This document shows, piece after piece, positions 62,242-64,000 of a stretch of 64,000 bases of DNA. The position numbers and the translations under genes were made by a program. Under the pieces are notes generated by a model. It was not told the origin of the DNA, made no database searches, and was given only the letters and a program-made list of their open reading frames with translations. Origin of the DNA: Caldilineales bacterium (GTDB lineage Bacteria; Chloroflexota; Anaerolineae; J102). Position 1 is the first letter of the stretch, and every line of letters starts with the position of its first letter. The stretch lies in assembly GCA_019695115.1 (NCBI GenBank), contig JAIBAP010000001.1, forward strand, positions 124,001-188,000. Direction: 5' to 3'.

Positions 62242-64000
62242 GCCTGGAATCGCTCTTGGACCAGCTGGAGCAAAACCGGCTGATCCACCAAATGCCAGAG
62301 ATGGACGCATCGCCTCTTGGCGGCGCTTACGAGTTCGAGCACGCCCTCGCCCAAGACAGCGCCTACCAATCATTGTTGCGCGCCCGCCGCCGGGCCATCC
62401 ACCGCCGGGTGGCGGAGTGCTTCGAGCGGCTGTACCCGGACCGCCAGGACGAATACGCCGGCCTGTTGGCCCGCCATTATGCCGAGGCGGGCGACGATCT
62501 CCGGGCGTTGAGCTATGCCGAACGCGCTGGCGACGCCGCCCTGCGCACCTATGCCCTGGCCGAGGCGGCGACATTGTACGGACAGGGTCTGGAGTTGGCG
62601 GCGCGGGTGGGCGATGTCGACAGCCTGGGCAGGTTGTCCATCCACCAGGGCCGCGCCCAGGAGTTGCTAGGCCGCCACGACCTGGCCCTGCGCATCTACG
62701 AACAGATGCAGGAAGCAGGCAGACAGGCAGGCAATCGGCAGGTCGAGCTTGAGGCATTGCTGCGCCAAACGTTGTTGCGGAGCACGGCCAATGCCCTTTT
62801 CGACCCCGCCCAGGCCGAGCAGCTGGCCGCCCGGTCGGTGGCGCTGGCGCGAGAGGTGGGCGATGACATAGCCGAAGTGCGCATCCTCTGGAGCCAGGTC
62901 AATCTCTATCGTTTCACCCATCGCAACCAGCAGGCGCTGCCGCTGGGCGAGAAGGCCCTTGCCATCATTCGCCGGCGCCTCGAGGTCGGGGCGCCCGACC
63001 GGGAGGTGCAGGAGCTATATGCGTTCTTGCTCAACGATATGTGCCATGTCTACACCTGGACGGGGCATCCACACCTGGCCGGGCCGGCCCTGCGCGAGTC
63101 GGGGGCGCTCTGGCGACGGCTGGACAACCGCGCCATGCTGACCGACCATCTGGCCACGGCCGGCCTCTATCTCAGTCTGTTCGGCGATGTCGAGGCGGCG
63201 CGAACGGCCGCAGCCGAGGGCGTTCGCATCGCCGACGCCATCCACAACCCCTGGGGCCAGTCCTATAGCCGTTCGGCGGCCAGCATCTTGCACTGGCACG
63301 CCGGCGAGATGAGCCGAGCGCTGGCGACGATGGTCGAGAGCGTGCGTTTTGGGCAAGAGGGCGGCTATCTGGTGGCGCAGGCGCTGATGCGCGCCTATCT
63401 GGCGTTGCTGCACATGGATGTGGGCGCGGCGCCGCAGGGGCTGGACGTGGCCCGCGCCGGTCTGGCGGCAGCCGAGCAGCACTTGCCGGCTCTGGTTCCG
63501 GCGCTGCGGGCGGTGATGGGCTATCTGCTGCTGGCGAATGACGACCGGGACGGGGCCAGGGCGGCCGTGGAGGGTCTGGAAGCCGACGAGAGTGACAATC
63601 CTTTCGTGCTCGACCTGGTCTGGGGCGGGCGGGCGGCGGTCTTGCTGGCGCTGGGCAGGGTCGAAGAAGCGTTGGCGGTGGGTGGGCGGCATGTGGCCTA
63701 TCTCGAGCAGCACGGCTTCCGGCTGTTGCTGCCCATGGCCAGCCATGCCTACGGGCGGGCGCTGCTGGCCGCTGGCCAGGCCGAGACGGCCAGGATCGTC
63801 CTCGCCGAGGCCCTTCGCCAGGCCGAGGCGCTGGAAGTCCGCCGCGAGGGGTGGCGCCTCCTGGCGACGATGGCCGAGATGGAGGAGGCGGCCGGGAATC
63901 ACACGGAGGCCGAGGCGCTGCGCCGCCGTTGCCGCGAAGAGGTGGCGTTCATTGCTGGGCAGATCGAGGAGCCGCACCTGCGGGAGGCGTTTCTCGCCCT
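62238..64000 (+). CDS. Second detached winged-helix/TPR protein (partial, runs off the edge)
   Basis: The frame starts at ATG 62238, overlapping the previous stop by 4 bases (ATGA), and stays open to the window end (at least 587 residues). It begins MSLESLLDQLEQNRLIHQMP and has EHALAQDSAYQSLLRARRR and HRRVAECFERLYP, the same start point as the gene before it, so it is a tandem paralog of the C-terminal half with no zinc ribbon, cyclase or ATPase. The rest is TPR-like helical repeats (for example WGQSYSRSAASILHWHAGE). The coupling suggests coordinated expression with the previous gene. Confidence 0.9.
   Translation, partial: MSLESLLDQLEQNRLIHQMPEMDASPLGGAYEFEHALAQDSAYQSLLRARRRAIHRRVAECFERLYPDRQDEYAGLLARHYAEAGDDLRALSYAERAGDAALRTYALAEAATLYGQGLELAARVGDVDSLGRLSIHQGRAQELLGRHDLALRIYEQMQEAGRQAGNRQVELEALLRQTLLRSTANALFDPAQAEQLAARSVALAREVGDDIAEVRILWSQVNLYRFTHRNQQALPLGEKALAIIRRRLEVGAPDREVQELYAFLLNDMCHVYTWTGHPHLAGPALRESGALWRRLDNRAMLTDHLATAGLYLSLFGDVEAARTAAAEGVRIADAIHNPWGQSYSRSAASILHWHAGEMSRALATMVESVRFGQEGGYLVAQALMRAYLALLHMDVGAAPQGLDVARAGLAAAEQHLPALVPALRAVMGYLLLANDDRDGARAAVEGLEADESDNPFVLDLVWGGRAAVLLALGRVEEALAVGGRHVAYLEQHGFRLLLPMASHAYGRALLAAGQAETARIVLAEALRQAEALEVRREGWRLLATMAEMEEAAGNHTEAEALRRRCREEVAFIAGQIEEPHLREAFLA

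Noticed and set aside
62238-64000. New full-length cyclase gene
   Set aside because: The frame starts at the winged-helix end of the family and has no zinc ribbon, cyclase or ATPase motif before it; the upstream ATGA overlap fixes the start.

Overview
This 64 kb window is GC-rich, densely coded chromosomal DNA. The gene set suggests a Gram-positive-like or monoderm member of the Chloroflexota (Caldilineae/Anaerolineae type): MutS2, carboxypeptidase Taq, SBBP-repeat secreted proteins with a C-terminal YLP-type tail, zinc-ribbon/class III cyclase/STAND/TPR proteins, and a fused response regulator-thioredoxin reductase-like protein. The taxonomic call is inference. No rRNA, tRNA, CRISPR array, transposase or prophage was recognised.

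Layout. 0.1-9.4 kb: a leftward glycerol/dihydroxyacetone locus (glpF, dhaK, dhaL, glpK, glpA, glpB, glpC, then a small methyltransferase), with a hairpin terminator between glpK and glpA. 9.9-20.5 kb: leftward radC, a membrane protein, a 1418-residue secreted SBBP/C13-peptidase-like protein, mutS2, and an aminotransferase/epimerase pair. 20.5-24.4 kb: a rightward accessory stretch with a low-GC membrane Nudix-like gene, a broken fragment of a short-chain dehydrogenase gene, an RHH-like/HNH two-gene cassette, the intact dehydrogenase and a DUF5678-like gene. 24.4-28.9 kb: a leftward unit in which a second copy of the RHH-like/HNH cassette leads into moaD/thiS-like, aldehyde:ferredoxin oxidoreductase-like and beta-propeller genes. 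29-40 kb: dodecin, S9 peptidase, M32 carboxypeptidase, a DnaE2-type polymerase, PBP1A, a LysM lipoprotein and a CoA-binding protein. 40.5-47 kb: a beta-helix surface protein and an ABC transporter/two-component operon. 47-52.3 kb: a receiver-TrxR-like protein and a cNMP-binding histidine kinase fused to a CoA-binding domain, separated by two toxin-antitoxin-like pairs. 52-64 kb: DUF3307 and a run of class III nucleotide cyclases and TPR proteins that continues off the right edge.

The most unusual sequence-level feature is a set of short tandem-repeat tracts with mostly 7-base periods, found at about 15 places. They lie between genes, at gene ends (supplying stop codons, possible start codons and C-terminal tails) and inside genes. 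In the two large tandem cyclase genes a tract is read in frame as a linker between the zinc ribbons and the cyclase domain. In the second of them another tract, carrying three in-frame stops, cuts the gene into two pieces that remain in the same frame.

The best candidates for an undescribed system are (i) the two paralogous RHH-like/HNH cassettes, one flanked by a partial duplication of the next gene and the other forming the promoter-proximal part of a probable tungsten/molybdenum-enzyme operon, and (ii) the redox/cNMP signalling locus at 47-52 kb next to the cyclase cluster.
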